Positions 12,801 through 21,900 of a DNA stretch of 64,000 nucleotides are shown piece after piece. The notes beneath the pieces are model-generated. The model was given only the letters and a program-made list of their open reading frames with translations, had not been told where the DNA came from and did not search any database. Source of the DNA: Cristatella mucedo (taxonomy: Eukaryota > Bryozoa > Phylactolaemata > Cristatellidae). Where the stretch lies: the NCBI GenBank assembly GCA_009760855.2, contig WPIO01000099.1, forward strand, positions 197,501 through 261,500. Direction: 5' to 3'. The stretch's first letter is position 1; each line of letters begins with the position of its first letter. Made by a program: the position numbers and the translations under genes.

Positions 12801-15800
12801 CATACGAACTAATAATGCGTTCTCATAAAGAGTTGAGGTATGTACGAGGTATGAATAAACATTAGATTCCGAAAAGAGAGTGGAACGATGCGTATCTTGG
12901 TGGGGGAGACAATCTGATAGGTAGGCTTGAGTGAAAGAACGGAGCAACATAAAAGAGAGTGACAAATCCTTGAAGTCGATACGTTGCTAGACTGGGAGCC
13001 AGTGCAGGTCGGCGAGAAGTGACGCGATGTGGCAACTTTGATGTTCATAGCAGAGAAGCCTATCTGCAGAGTTTTGCACCGGATGTAAGCGACTGAGTGC
13101 ACTGGCCGGTAGACCAGCAAGCAGTGAGTTACAGAAGTCAAGCCGGGATGTCGTAAATGCATGGCCCAATTTACATATAGTATCCCTGTCTAAGCAAGCC
13201 CGAATTTAAGCAATGTCGCATAGCTCAAAGTAGGCGGACTTAACTGTGGAGCTGACGTGGTCGTCCACTTAAAGGTCACACGGGTCAAAGTTTGAGCTTT
13301 GCTTGGGCTCGGTGATTGCATTGCAAGAGATAGTGGATTGATAATGAAAAAAGGCAGACCTTAAACTAATTCCTTAGTTATGAAATACTTCAGAGGAATG
13401 AAGCACACGGGACGACGACGGGAATGTCACTGCCCTAGCCCTGCTAGATCTGTCTGCTGCCTTTGACACCATTGATCACGAAGTTCTGCTTGAACGACTG
13501 AGAACAACGATCGGTCTGGCAGCCAGAGCACTGGCGTGGTTTAAATCATACTTGTCTGATCGTGTTCAATCCGTGTCGTGTGGGGGTCAGGTCTCAGACA
13601 CGAGAAGGGTCACCTGTGGAGTCCCTCAAGGGTCTGTACTCGGTCCCTTGCTGTTCTCCATTTATACAAAACCTCTGGGAAAAGTGATTAACGCCTATGG
13701 AACAGAATATCACTTTTATGCTGACGATACTCAGTTGTATTTTTCATTTAAACCGTCGGAATCTGCTGCAGCAACTGAGAAACTGAATGCTTGCCTTGCC
13801 GATATTCGATCCTGGATGTCGGAAAACTTCCCGAAACTAAATGACTATAAAACTGAACTGCTCCTCATAGGACACCCTAAGTGTGTAGCTGGATCAAAAG
13901 GCTTTGCTGTTCTAATAGGTGATGCTATTGTGCGATCTTCACCACGTGCTCGTAATCTAGGTGTCGTGTTCGACAGCTGCCTCAATTTCAAAAGCTTCAT
14001 TCAGAAGACTGCTTCTACAGCTAGCCAAGACATCAAATTCCTATCCAAGATTTGAAGCTGTCTCCCACAGTGGCTTGTAAAAAATTTAACTAGCTCTTTA
14101 GTTCTGTCTCGGCTTGATTATTGTAATTCCCTTTTGGCTGGGCTGCCAAAGAAAGCTACAATGCCACTACAGCGGACTATGAATATGGCTGCAAGGCTGG
14201 TCTTCAAGTCCCAGCGGTTTTAGCACGTGTCACCTCTGCTGAAAGAGCTAGGATGGTTGCCGGTTGAGCAAAGGATACAGAGCAAAGTTCTTACGCTGAC
14301 CCACAAGGCCCGCCACGGCTTGGCTCCTTCGTACCTAGCTGAGCTGCTGCATCAGTTTCAGCCTGTTCGCGCCCTCAGGTTCTGTGTGGACAATAAATTA
14401 GCTGTCCCATTCCTCCGCTTAAAGACAGTTGGCGACAGAAGCTTTAGCTCTGCAGGTCCTAGACTGTGGAACTCGCTCCCACAATTCTTACGCAACGACA
14501 AATACTCTCCTACTGCCGACTATGGCACATCTTTTTCAGCGGTCCTAAACTGCTACTTCTATGCTACTCACTACCTCAACTGCTCTCCTGACTCTGCCAT
14601 GCTTCCCACTTTCTCTTTGTTGTGTGAGACGAAGTCCGTTGGCTACCGAATGCGTACCGAAAGCCGCTTAGGCTGTGAGTGGGCTATACAACACTCTCCC
14701 GCGTAACACCTACGTGGTCTTTATGACTTTGTGGAGTTACTGACGGAGATACATTACATTACATTACATTACATTACCTTTGGTCATGCACAACGACCCC
14801 CTCAATTCTTCGGCTACGATAGGAAGGAAACCGACGTATGTCTGTCACTTCGTCTGATGTCCAAACAAATATTAGCTTCGTTTTAACGGCTATCACCACT
14901 ACTTGCAATTGGCCATAAAGGATCGGGCACTGCTGGATTTGAACCCACGACCTTGGTCGTTAAAAGCGAGCACCTTAACTCCTGGGTTATCACGGGCTAG
15001 ACTAAAGGTACTTAAAAAAAATGTTGGCAATCAAAGATATCACAAGCTTCTGAGTGATCCAAAAAATTTGCATTGTTAGTTCCTGTAAATGAAATTTTGA
15101 GCTGGTCATTATATATCTCAGCAGTGCTGACCTAAAGAATGTTTTATTCTAAATCCAATAGCTGAAACCCATTGTACATGCAAGTAGGCAGACTTGATTG
15201 TGGAGCTGATGATGCATCTAATAAAAGCTCACTTTCGAACATGACACCTAGACTTCGCGAAGATTCAACAGGAGATAATAATAATAATAATATTAATAAC
15301 GCACTTGACGAAGCGCACTCAGACAACTCAATCTCTTTCGTGGCGCTTTACATTTGCTGTAAAGGAAACACGATCGAACGGTTACCGGCAGTATGCTCAA
15401 TAAACAACAAGAATAACATGGTTAGGGGTGACAGGCGCAGGATCAGCATGCAAGTGCGATTAGTGGTAGCCTGCAACAGTGTCAGCATGCATAAGGGCAT
15501 GAAGGTCGAATCACATGGACCCACTAAATGAGAAATGCTGGCTGCGTCGTTTGCGAGCGTTAACCGTTCTCGTGTGAGCGGCAGACAGACAGACCGACGG
15601 GCAGATGGACAGACAGTCAGACAGTCAGACAGGCAGACGGACGGACGGACAGGCAGGCCGACCTACAGAGCCGCAGCGCTCTTCTCACCCAGAGTCGCCG
15701 TCGGCGAGGCGTGGCGGCGCGCCGCGCCTCCCAGCAGCTTCCAGAGCAGGGCAGCTAGCAGGCTTGCCGAAAACGCCTGAACGGCGACGGCGGAGGCCCA

Positions 15801-15806
15801 CTCCAT
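1250..15806 (-). CDS. Phosphoenolpyruvate-synthase/rifampicin-phosphotransferase-like protein, N-terminal part (six exons, runs off left edge)
   Basis: Six minus-strand exons (15806-15689, 9533-9370, 8625-8511, 7504-7363, 4593-4519, 1473-1250) join in one open frame of 838 nt. Every junction has GT..AG borders and the phases agree (1, 0, 1, 2, 2, and 1 at the last donor). The product starts with two hydrophobic segments. It then carries motifs I associate with the N-terminal region of animal PEP-synthase-like proteins: YFCGFDSDGN, ARIARRH, HPDT, RRWRISFNG, HVKFTFIW, HQTRYEQ and LALRGFRD. In that family an ATP-grasp PEP/pyruvate-binding domain and a PEP-utilising mobile domain follow; they would lie left of this window. 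Enzymatic function in animals is not established to my knowledge. Seen: exons, phases, motifs. Inferred: family name and that all six exons belong to one transcript. Introns of 0.7-6.2 kb hold LINE and SINE debris. Confidence 0.66.
1700..1835 (+). mobile_element. SINE A copy
   Basis: Plus-oriented copy with the tRNA-like head (TTAAGGTGCTCG, then GTGGGCTCGAGCC) and the tail AAGCGACTGAATAGAGATC followed by CTCTTGGGGCGCTATGC. Confidence 0.78.
2030..2845 (+). mobile_element. LINE A 3' fragment (degenerate)
   Basis: Shows the C-terminal LINE A coding region in broken frames (RLDFCNSL, HWLPV-like), the 3' UTR, and a mutated tail stem at about 2772-2815. Numerous stops and frameshifts; an old 5'-truncated copy inside an intron of the PEP-synthase-like gene. 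Confidence 0.8.
2846..3554. other. Intronic sequence without a recognised feature
   Basis: Contains a short (CTG/CTT)-like run near 3140-3165. Open frames here show no family resemblance. Confidence 0.4.
3555..3725 (+). mobile_element. SINE B copy (degenerate)
   Basis: Retains a B-box-like GTTTGAATCCTGCAGTG, the AACTGCAAGCGGCGGTACTAGCC region and the AAGGCTATTTTATGC part that corresponds to AAGGCTCTTCTGTCGC in better copies. Confidence 0.65.
4519..4593 (-). CDS. PEP-synthase-like gene, exon 5 (75-nt microexon)
   Basis: This small exon lies between acceptor AATTGCAG (just above 4593) and donor GTAAGT (below 4519). One base completes the Arg codon opened by exon 4, 24 codons follow, and two bases are left to form Ile with exon 6. 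The product ends HVKFTF and joins to I-WEALSG, giving the HVKFTFIW block expected between FNG.LR and the HQT..EQ region. Without it the protein would lack about 25 family residues. It was found by looking for that missing block, so the phase agreement on both sides is the main independent support. Confidence 0.68.
4594..5340. other. Intronic region with an unsupported 159-codon open frame
   Basis: A plus-strand frame at 4744-5223 stays open for 159 codons opposite the PEP-synthase-like gene. Its product is basic and low in hydrophobic blocks, and resembles nothing I know. There is no convincing promoter, splice or homology signal; chance is the likelier explanation. Confidence 0.2.
5348..6149 (-). 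mobile_element. LINE B 3' fragment
   Basis: Begins with the reverse-complemented (ACATT)n tail at 5348-5365. It covers the C-terminal part of ORF2 ([44 protein letters not shown]) with only modest decay, and runs upstream to the VVFDSCLNF region near 6149. 5'-truncated. Confidence 0.9.
6310..6436 (+). mobile_element. SINE A copy, abutting a LINE A fragment
   Basis: Head GTGGTTAAGGTGCTC, B-box-like GCGCTCGAGCCC, and tail GAAGCGCC...CTCTTGGGGCGCTATAC. It runs directly into LINE A sequence at about 6440. Confidence 0.78.
6440..6812 (+). mobile_element. LINE A 3' end
   Basis: Starts in the C-terminal codons (YAPKSRNFHPTCVRTS), then has the LINE A 3' UTR, the tail stem (AAAGCGCCTAGAGAGAG...GAGGGCGCTTT) at about 6730-6770, and (ATT)n at 6782-6812. 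Confidence 0.9.
6813..7362. other. Intronic sequence with simple repeats
   Basis: Holds a (TA)n/(CATA)n tract at about 7137-7187 and a short (GTT)n run at 7273-7290. Open frames across these are composition artefacts. Confidence 0.5.
7363..7504 (-). CDS. PEP-synthase-like gene, exon 4
   Basis: The acceptor is a strong pyrimidine tract, TCTTCACTTTTCAG, ending above 7504. The donor is CTCAG|GTTTGT below 7363. The 142 nt are two completing bases, 46 codons and two leftover bases. The product contains DGLYESPVHPDT, a diverged FSAGNL region and RRWRISFNGPL, the best-conserved block of the family in this window. A later GTAAGC in the same sequence would give an incompatible phase. Confidence 0.72.
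7600..8510. other. Intronic sequence without a recognised feature
   Basis: Between exons 4 and 3 of the PEP-synthase-like gene. Moderately GC-rich near 7680-7900, AT-rich near 8160-8300. No repeat or coding match recognised. Confidence 0.35.
8511..8625 (-). CDS. PEP-synthase-like gene, exon 3
   Basis: The 115 nt start at codon phase 0 after TTCTTAG|G and end phase 1 at the donor GTACAG. The product reads ALDSAYFCGFDSDGN, then ARIARRH and AEIWLTL, the usual lead-in to the exon 4 HPDT block. The 3' splice site lies directly beside the (ATT)n tail of a LINE A fragment in sense orientation, so the T-rich tract used for splicing is retrotransposon-derived. Confidence 0.7.
8629..8778 (-). mobile_element. 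LINE A tail (~150 bp) inserted at the exon 3 splice site
   Basis: Minus-oriented 3' UTR, tail stem and interrupted (ATT)n of LINE A, in sense with the gene. TAGGC occurs at both borders (8783-8779 and 8628-8624), consistent with a short target duplication that copied the 3' splice site itself. Confidence 0.8.
8784..9369. other. Intron sequence between exons 3 and 2
   Basis: Open frames on both strands around 8880-9114 show no recognisable domain. Nothing else seen. Confidence 0.35.
9370..9533 (-). CDS. PEP-synthase-like gene, exon 2 (membrane-associated segment)
   Basis: The 164 nt begin after acceptor TGCTGTAG, with two bases completing a Gly codon. They end at an excellent donor GTGAGTAAGG, phase 0. 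The product opens GWYTLKYWLAYLVVQIRKW, a hydrophobic stretch followed by basic residues, as expected for a membrane-anchored N-terminus. No in-frame ATG exists upstream within this open stretch, so an upstream exon is needed; exon 1 at 15806 fits by phase. Confidence 0.52.
9534..10339. other. Intron 1 sequence of the PEP-synthase-like gene
   Basis: Mixed composition with a moderately CpG-rich stretch at 9540-9900. A plus-strand frame at 9157-9714 spans exon 2 antisense and is a shadow. Confidence 0.35.
10340..10950 (-). mobile_element. LINE A, old degenerate copy
   Basis: On the minus strand broken frames still recall LINE A: DDHI near 10880, QNLAAKLVC near 10690 (for QNSAARLVC), and SPKVWGSIPT near 10430 (for APKAWNSLPT). 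Heavily mutated and without a tail. Confidence 0.55.
11124..12552 (-). mobile_element. LINE A, 5'-truncated copy with reverse transcriptase core
   Basis: Reads from the tail (a partly duplicated tail at 11124-11200) up to DLSAAFDT at about 12540. The RT active site FYADD is visible near 12255, as are HWLPVKQRIDFKV and RLDFCNSLL. At least one stop separates two open stretches (12544-12146 and 12145-11519). 5' end truncated within the RT. Confidence 0.9.
12553..12580. repeat. Short CT-rich tract between two LINE A copies
   Basis: CTCT/CTGT-rich run at the junction where the next LINE A copy lacks its usual tail. Confidence 0.5.
12581..13285 (-). mobile_element. LINE A fragment lacking its tail
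   Basis: Same orientation as its left neighbour. Covers the 3' UTR through [14 protein letters not shown] and the DDHVSSTVKSA region. More mutated than the neighbouring copy and missing the terminal stem and (ATT)n. Confidence 0.85.
13411..14777 (+). mobile_element. LINE B, 5'-truncated copy with RT core
   Basis: Starts at [27 protein letters not shown] and contains [13 protein letters not shown] and FYADDTQLY (about 13718-13744). It ends with [38 protein letters not shown] and a (ACATT)n tail at 14752-14777. It is inactivated by at least TGA at 14053-14055, TAG at 14221-14223 and a frameshift near 13505, but is otherwise well preserved. Confidence 0.92.
14868..15000 (-). mobile_element. SINE B copy (partial)
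   Basis: Reverse complement shows the B-box-like GGGTTCAAATCC and CCTTTATGGCC...GTGGTGATAGCC segments of SINE B. The 3' tail is missing. Confidence 0.72.
15172..15531 (-). mobile_element. Two LINE A fragments joined
   Basis: 15172-15275 is an internal LINE A piece (minus strand, SARNLGV region to the SAYF-equivalent). 15276-15531 is a LINE A 3' end with (ATT)n at 15276-15298, the tail stem and 3' UTR. The two lie back to back, as expected if the second inserted into the first. Confidence 0.8.
15570..15665. repeat. GACA/GACG-rich simple repeat
   Basis: Imperfect (CAGA)n/(GACG)n run just outside exon 1 of the minus-strand gene. Confidence 0.6.
15689..15806 (-). CDS. PEP-synthase-like gene, candidate exon 1 with start codon
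   Basis: ATG at 15806 opens MEWASAVAVQAFSAS, followed by a hydrophobic LLAALLWKLL segment (signal anchor, residues about 5-26). The donor is CTGG|GTGAGAAG, phase 1, which exactly fits the two-base start of exon 2. An in-frame upstream ATG at 15911 would add 35 residues rich in Pro and Arg; the inner start puts the hydrophobic helix near the N-terminus and is preferred. The exon sits in a CpG-rich block. The link to exon 2 over 6.2 kb is inferred from phase and topology only. Confidence 0.42.
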
Positions 15807-16205
15807 GTCGGGAGGGCGTCGGGAGAGCGCGGTTAGCGATGGCAGGCCGGCTCGTCGCGCATCGATGGTGCCGGAGGGCTTTGGGGTGGGGTCGGCCGGT
15901 GGCCCTTCCACCTCCCGGCGCCGAGAGCGGCGTCGCCGAGCGCGGTGTCACCGAGCGCCGGGTTTTCGGGGGCGAGCCGCCGCCGGCGGCGGCGGGTCCA
16001 CTGGCCGCGCGCTGCTGATAGCGCTTATCGCCGAGGCGATATATCTGCGCTGCGGGCCCGGCGGTCGGTCGGCGCTGCGGCGGCGCGACGAGAGAGCTGA
16101 CCTGCTGGGGTGACAATCAACGCGGCGGGCGGATGCCGGCGGGCACAAAAAAACGGCGAGACGGCGCGAGCAGTCAGCTGAAGCTGCCCACTCGTTCGCT
16201 CTCTG
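15807..16205 (-). promoter_or_regulatory. CpG-rich probable promoter and 5' UTR of the PEP-synthase-like gene
   Basis: A compact, very GC- and CpG-rich block directly upstream of the minus-strand start at 15806, clearly unlike its AT-rich neighbours. Several frames stay open on both strands because of composition, not because of recognisable protein. No TATA box or transcription start can be fixed by eye. Confidence 0.35.
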
Positions 16206-16319
16206 CTCCAACTCTGTTTATCTATCTGTCTATGTGCAGGTCTGCATATAATTCTCTCCTATCTCCCTCTTTCTTTTTTCATTTTTATGGCAGTTAACCC
16301 GAATGAAGCTATCGGGTGT

Positions 16320-16880
16320 TGACAGTCCAGGCATGTCAACATCCCGTCTTAACTTCTGTAACTCCCTACTTGCTGGCTTACCGGCATATGCAATCAGGCG
16401 ATTGCAGACGGTGCAAAACTCCGCAGCTAGGCTTGTCTGTCGTGAGAGTCGCAGTTGCCACATCACACCACTTCTCGCCGACCTGCAGGCTACCAATCAA
16501 GCAACGGATCGACTTCAAGGTCTTGTCGCTCACTTTTAGGTCACTTCATTCTTTGGTTCCAGCCTATCTCTCAGATCTACTCTCCAACCAGGCTAAGCAT
16601 CGTACCACCCACTTTTCGGAATCCCATAGTTTACCAATACCTCGCACAAACCTCAAATCCTTTGGCGACCGTGCATTTAGTTAGTGTGGGCCCAAAGCCC
16701 CTAACCGCACTTGCATGCTGACCCTGTGCATGTCACCCTGTAACCATGTAATTCACGTTGTTTATCAAGCATAATCCCACTCATCATTCGATCGTGCTTC
16801 GTTTGCAGCACACGTAAAGCGCCGAGGAAGAGATTGAGTTCTCTGCGGGAGCTTTATCAAGTGCATTACTATTATTATTA
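16320..16880 (+). mobile_element. LINE A 3' fragment
   Basis: From [21 protein letters not shown] through broken C-terminal frames to the tail stem (about 16815-16856) and (ATT)n at 16866-16880. Missing bases around 16488 break the HWLPVKQ segment. Confidence 0.87.
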
Positions 16881-18760
16881 TGCTCGCAAGCCTTCTAATC
16901 CAGCAACACGTATACGGTATCCAATGAGCTTCCGCTCAGTTGTATAGGCGCTTAGTTTCAAGGAATCTTCCGACATCCACTCTCGCACGACACAAATTAA
17001 ACACGATAAGAAAAGTACGATTTTAAACCATCTCAAACCGCCTCGTCTACCAGAGCAACCGTTGTTCTTCAATCGTTCAACTCGTAATCAATGGTGTCCA
17101 ACTGGGATGTCGTAATCAATGGTGTCCAAGGCAGGTGGTAGCTCTACCAGAGCTAGGGCAGTGACATCATCATTCCCTTCATTTTTGCTGCAAAGGACGT
17201 TATTGGTAACGTGGGAGAGCAGCCTATGTGGACCTGCTGCTTAAATTCCGGTTGAAATTTTTCTGACATTTGATTTTTTCCATGTGTGCTACCACCTGCT
17301 TAGCGACAATCTTTCAAGAATCTTTGACGAAAAATAAAGAAGGGAAACTGGGCTATAGTTTGAAAAATGTCATGTAATGCATCTTCGTCTGTAACTCCAC
17401 AAAGCCATAAAGACTATGTGGGTGTTACGCATGAGAGTTTTGTATAACGGACTCACAGCCAAAGCAGCTTTAGGTACGCATTCGGTAGCCAGCAGACTTC
17501 GTCTCACGCAACAAAGAGAAAGTGGGAAGCATAGCAGAGTCAAGAGAGCAGTTGAGGTAGTGAGTAGCGTGGAAATAGCAGCTCAGGACCGCTGAAAAGG
17601 ATAAGCTATAGTCGGCAGCAAGAGAGTAGTTTTTATTGCGTACGAAAGACCTCTGTATCTAATCTAAGCATTTTAAGTATCGGTTTAACGATCTCCTATT
17701 TGAAGGATTGAGTTACAACCCCTTTTTCCGGAGAAGTATTAATAATCTCGGTTACGGACGTGCTAAGTTTGCCTGCTATTGAAGACCACAGCGATTGGGG
17801 GTATAGCGTCTTCAGGAGACGAGCTGTTTTTACTAGACCTTGTTAAGGTAGCCACATCGCATGCAGAAACCTCAGAAGACCTTTTAAAGGTCACATGTTG
17901 AGATTCATGAATTTTTTTAGTCGGAGGGGCTTTATAGAGGCACGGATGTGCACAATTGCTTAAGTAAAGAAGGCTAAAATCCTTTCGGCTGACACGTTAA
18001 ATGTTCTACAGCCTTGATAAATCTGTTTTGGGTCTAAAAGTTAGGACTTCAGTTTTCGAGTGAAATAAAGAAGCCCTGGCTTTTTTAAGCCTTCGAGTGT
18101 AGACTCATAAGAAGTCTTTGAAATTGGCTAGATGCTTATCAGATCCAGATTTCTCTAAACGACGCTCAAGCCTGCACCTAACGCCGCGCCTCATCTTTTG
18201 AAGTTTTTTGTAAATTGAAAAGAATCTCAACGACTCTGCACACGAAACGAATTAGGGGGCACGATTTTCATGAGCATTCCTAAGGGTAATGTTCACTGCA
18301 GCAGTGGGGGTATCGAGACAGTTGGTTTGTTTGTTTGTTGGTTTGGACAGTCAAGTTTGGGTGCTGATCAAGAAGACCTGAATCACATGCAGATTTCAAA
18401 ATTTTTTTGCGGTCTATTTTTAAAGTTACGTCGCTAGGTAAACTCGACTTTAACCTCTGCGTACAACGGAGCAGGAGCAGTAAATGAGACCGATCTGAGT
18501 GGATGAGCGGGCACACCACAAGGTCGGCGGGGCAGACATCGTTAGTGATCGTGAGATCTAGGATATGGCCACCGATGTGAGTGATATGATTAGCCTATGG
18601 GACCAAGCCAAAGTTCTCCAGACAAACAAGAAATGTCTGAATCTGGCTGTAACCATGATTTTCAACTTGAATATTTTTAGTCTCCTGCAATCCCCAACAG
18701 ACCCAGATATTGTAGGAAGGAACTCAAAAAACAAGCCTGGACCTGGCTGTTTCTAGGGTT
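16881..18760 (-). mobile_element. LINE B, rearranged old copies, including endonuclease segment
   Basis: Minus-strand LINE B in pieces. 16881-17160 is an RT fragment (WMSED.LKLS, then AFDTIDHE-like). 17371-17650 is the 3' end. About 17651-18760 matches the endonuclease-to-RT linker of the better copy at 45-47 kb: NIQVEN.GYSQ near 18670, GGHILDL near 18560 and DRKKILKSACD near 18410. Frames are broken throughout. Probably two copies plus deletions. Confidence 0.72.
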
Positions 18761-18929
18761 ACCATTGTGAATACTGGAGTCTCAGCTCCGCTTGCTCTGC
18801 AAGGCCATGAGGCAGAAGAAGCATCGACGGTACTCTAATGCCATACCTGGCAGCCGAGGACCGGTGACATGTTTGTTCTGCTAACCAGAATGTCTCTCTT
18901 ACTTGTTAAGATCGCTTGATCCATAACAC

Positions 18930-21900
18930 TGGTCTCGCGACTTGAGTTGACTGTGTACACTCACAACGGATAGATTTCCGTATTTTCCCAGGCCGTTGCC
19001 GTCGATTGCCGCGCATTGCCCTCGCATGTAAGTTCAAGATTGGCTGATAGGACATGGTTACACTTTTAATACAGCACACTGTTACGCAAGAAGCATGTGA
19101 TCTTCTCCCTCCAGCTTTGCTTGTAATTGTAACAGACAATTATAGATTGCTGTATTGTATCGGGCAATTGCCGTCGATTGCCATGGATTGCCCAAGGTTG
19201 GACGCCAAAAAGGACAGCATCCGCGCCCACAGCGAGCGTTATGTAGCAGGATAATTACAAATTCAAACAGCCAATTTCCAGCAAATTTGAACCAGATTGA
19301 TGCAGAGACCGGGCCATTGCCATCGATTGCCGTGAATTGCCCTCGACTGCGCATTTTTTGATCATCTAAAAGGATGTGGCTGCACTTTTAATGCAGTGTA
19401 GTGCAGTACGCAAGAAAAGTTGGAGCTTCTCTCAGCAATTGTCGGTTCATTTGTAGCTGTCCACTATGGATTCGCGTATTTCCCCGGTCCATTGCCACCG
19501 ATTGCCGTGGGTTGCCGTCGATTAAACGCGTATCATGGGTAAAAGGTATGCGCACACACAGTTACACGTTACGTGGATTGAGAATTGCAGTTTATTGCAG
19601 CCAAACTTCTCAATTGTCCACGGATTTCCCTATCGGCCCCTACCATTGCTGTTGTTTGCCGTGCATTGCTGATATTGCATTGCAGTTAACAAACAAAGCG
19701 TTCTGGAAAGTTCCATGTTTTACTTTGGACGCTGCAGAATGTTATATGTAACGACAATTGAGGCTTCCGCGCTGATAATTTCTCTTCAATTAGCCGGGAA
19801 TTGGGGTATTCGCCGAGGACATTACTGTCGATTGCCGTTCATTGCCCACGATTCTTCGATTCGCGTACCTTCGTGATTCGTTGAAAAGTTGATTTGATTG
19901 CACTTTTGAAAAAGTGGGCTGCGACAGGTCAGATATATTTCATCTTGGCCCAGTCACTATCTAGTGATTTGTGATGGACCATAATGGATTGCCGTATTTG
20001 CCCCGGCCGTTGCCGGTTGTTGCCGTGCATTGCCAAAGATTGAAAGGTCAGAGCTGGTTGAAAGTATGTGCTTGAGCCGTGAGATCTTACGTGGAATGAG
20101 AATTAGAGCTTGGTGCAGCCGATTTATATATCATTCATTTCTCGTCAATTTGCCAAGGATTTTGGCATTGATCGACAATAGACCAAGAGAACTTACGAAC
20201 ACTTTTCAAAAATCTGTAGTCATGCCCCTACTCAAGAAAGCGTCACTAGACCAAGATAACTTGAGCAACTACCACCCAGTCTCCCTTCTAACATTCCTAT
20301 CAAAGACACTAGAACGGGTCGTGGCAGACCAGCTAAACTCATATATCGAAACCTCACACCTTGCTAGTAAGTTCCAGTCTGGCTTTAGAGCTAATCACTC
20401 CACAGAGTCAGCATTGCTTAGGGTATACAACGACCTACTTAGGAATGCAGACATGGGTAGAGTGTCTCTGCTTGTTTTGCTCGATCTTTCGGCAGCTTTT
20501 GACTCCATTGATCATCAAGTTCTTCTAGAGCGCCTCTCATCTCGCCTGGGCATCACTGGCACTGCTCTGCAGTGGTTCAGGTCCTATCTCGATGGGAGAC
20601 TCCAGAGTATTGACGTGAATGAACAAAGATCATCTGAGGTACCTCTGAAACATTGCGTACCTCTGGGCTCCGTGCTAGGTCCGGTTCTTTTCACGGTTTA
20701 TACTCTCCCTCTTGCTGATGTGATTGCCAAGCACAAGCTAGGCTTTCTCTTCTATGCGGATGACACTCAGTTGTACCTTTGCTTTGATTTTGCTTTGATC
20801 TTTGTTTTGACCCAGCCTTCGAGCACCTCAAATTCTCTCAACTCACTTTGACTTTCTGCATGTATTGATGACATTCACACATGGATGGCAGCACATTTTC
20901 TAAAACTAAATGATGATAAAACTAACTTACTAGTTATGGGCAAACCCAGTGTGATTCAGAAATTAGAAAGGCTGAAACTCAAAATTGGCTCTGCCAGCAT
21001 ATCTCCTGTCGAATCAGCTCGAAATCTAGGTGTCATGTTCCAAAAAGACCTCTCGTTAGACAACCAGATAAGCTCCACGGTCAAATCTGCCTATTTTCAG
21101 CTTCACAATATTGCTAAAATTCGGGCTTGTTTAGATAAGGATACCACATCTAAGTTGGTCCATGCATTCGTGACGTCCCGTCTTGACTTCTGCAACTCAC
21201 TGCTTGCTGGCCTACCAGCATGTGCGATCAGGCGATTGCAGCTGGTGCAAAACTCAGCAGCTAGGCTTGTCTGTCGTGAGCGTCGCAGTTGCCACATCAC
21301 ACCACTTCTCGCCGACCTGCACTGGCTACCAGTCAAGCAACGGATTGACTCCAAGGTTTTGTCGCTCACTTTTAGGTCCCTTTATTCTTTGGCTCCAGCT
21401 TATCTCTCCGATATACTCCCCCATCAGGACAACCATCGTACCACCCGCTTTTCGGAATCCAACAGTCTACATATACCCCGTACAAGCCTCAAATCTTTTG
21501 GAGACCGTGCATTTAGTTCGTATGATCCCAAAGCCTGGACCTCCCTCCCGACCTGCGTCAGAACTTCCTTTGACCTGTCCACATTTAAAAAGAACTTAAA
21601 AACACGTATTTAGGACATCATTTAGTGATTCCATGTGATTCGTCCTTGATGTGCTTATGCGTGCTGACACTGTCCATGCTGCCACTAAGCACAGTTGCAT
21701 GCTGACCCTGTGCATGTCACCCCTAGCCATGTTCTTCATTTTGTTTGTTTATCAAGCTTGATTTTACTAACCATTTCAATTGCATTTCCCTTTGCAGCAA
21801 ATGTGAACCGCCTAGAGGGAGATTAAGTTCTCCGAGGGCGCTTTATCAAGTGCATTATTATTATTATTATTATTATTGGTCCCTGCTATCGCTTACGATT

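Noticed and set aside
15605-16116. Several overlapping long frames on both strands
   Set aside because: All lie in a CpG-rich block where stop codons are rare; only the short hydrophobic exon with a good donor was kept.
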